Below, in pieces: positions 32,282 through 32,330 of a DNA stretch of 32,330 nt. The stretch is taken from the NCBI GenBank assembly GCA_902619485.1, contig CACNEF010000013.1, forward strand, positions 1 through 32,330, read 5' to 3'. The notes below the pieces were generated by a model that saw nothing but the letters and a program-made list of their open reading frames with translations, was not told the origin of the DNA and made no database searches. Every line of letters starts with the position of its first letter. The stretch's first letter is position 1. Source of the stretch: an uncultured SAR116 cluster alpha proteobacterium. Its GTDB lineage: Bacteria; Pseudomonadota; Alphaproteobacteria; Puniceispirillales; Marisalimonadaceae. Made by a program: the position numbers and the translations under genes.

Positions 32282-32330
32282 CTAACTGATCCATACTTTT
32301 GGGATGTTATTATCAGTAAGTTTTGATATT
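32282..32330 (-). CDS. ureD: Urease accessory protein UreD, C-terminal end only
   Basis: The minus-strand frame that ends with TAG at 32284-32282 is open to the window edge and encodes a tail ending in NNIPKVWIS. UreD proteins characteristically end in a proline, basic residue, V/I, tryptophan pattern (PRxW-like), and ureD immediately precedes ureA in many alphaproteobacteria. Only 15 codons are visible, so the call leans on context. If right, the operon reads ureDABCEFG. Confidence 0.65.
   Translation of the reverse strand, partial: ISKLTDNNIPKVWIS

Overview
This is a dense, strongly AT-rich stretch (roughly 30% GC by eye) of a bacterial chromosome with short intergenic gaps, many 1-20 nt gene overlaps and several TTG/GTG starts. 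The alphaproteobacterial form of the elongator tRNA-Met, the MnmA, urease, Pal and lytic transglycosylase sequences, and a MntX-type manganese transporter suggest a streamlined marine alphaproteobacterium, for example of the SAR11 or HIMB59/AEGEAN-169 kind. The lineage is inferred from gene content, not from a phylogeny.

Layout. 1-3224: a sulfur-relay operon (cysteine desulfurase cut by the window edge, [2Fe-2S] ferredoxin, tRNA 2-thiouridylase MnmA, VOC protein). 3291-3367: tRNA-Met(CAU). 3488-4021: two unknown small proteins. 4057-7906: an apparently co-transcribed run of a GFA-type zinc protein, a GT2 glycosyltransferase, an MTAN-like nucleoside phosphorylase-family protein, a spore-photoproduct-lyase-like radical SAM enzyme and an SDR; this is the least explained module. 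7903-8680 (minus): an orphan pal with a small unknown gene upstream. 8681-8982: a divergent control region with two clean palindromes, leading to a winged-helix regulator and a second SDR. 10237-13887: hydroxy-acid metabolism (tartrate/D-malate dehydrogenase with a NIPSNAP protein, divergent FMN hydroxy-acid dehydrogenase) and an HSL-type esterase. 13983-15239: MntX-like transporter behind an MntR-like operator. 15370-23126: mixed accessory metabolism (GAF protein, haloalkane dehalogenase, DUF952, GT4, GST, glycerate 2-kinase, crotonase, lytic transglycosylase, nitroreductase).

23157-28228 holds an MFS transporter followed by a tight three-gene set: a MPGP-type HAD phosphatase, glucosyl-3-phosphoglycerate synthase and a GH13 sugar phosphorylase. 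Together these can make glucosylglycerate, a nitrogen-free compatible solute, and break it down by phosphorolysis to glucose-1-phosphate and glycerate; a glycerate 2-kinase lies at 19524-20771. 28238-32330 (minus) is the urease operon ureDABCEFG, with only the end of ureD visible. The two operons converge with a 9-bp gap, placing urea-nitrogen scavenging next to a nitrogen-sparing osmolyte pathway.

No CRISPR array, insertion sequence, integrase, rRNA or phage gene was found.
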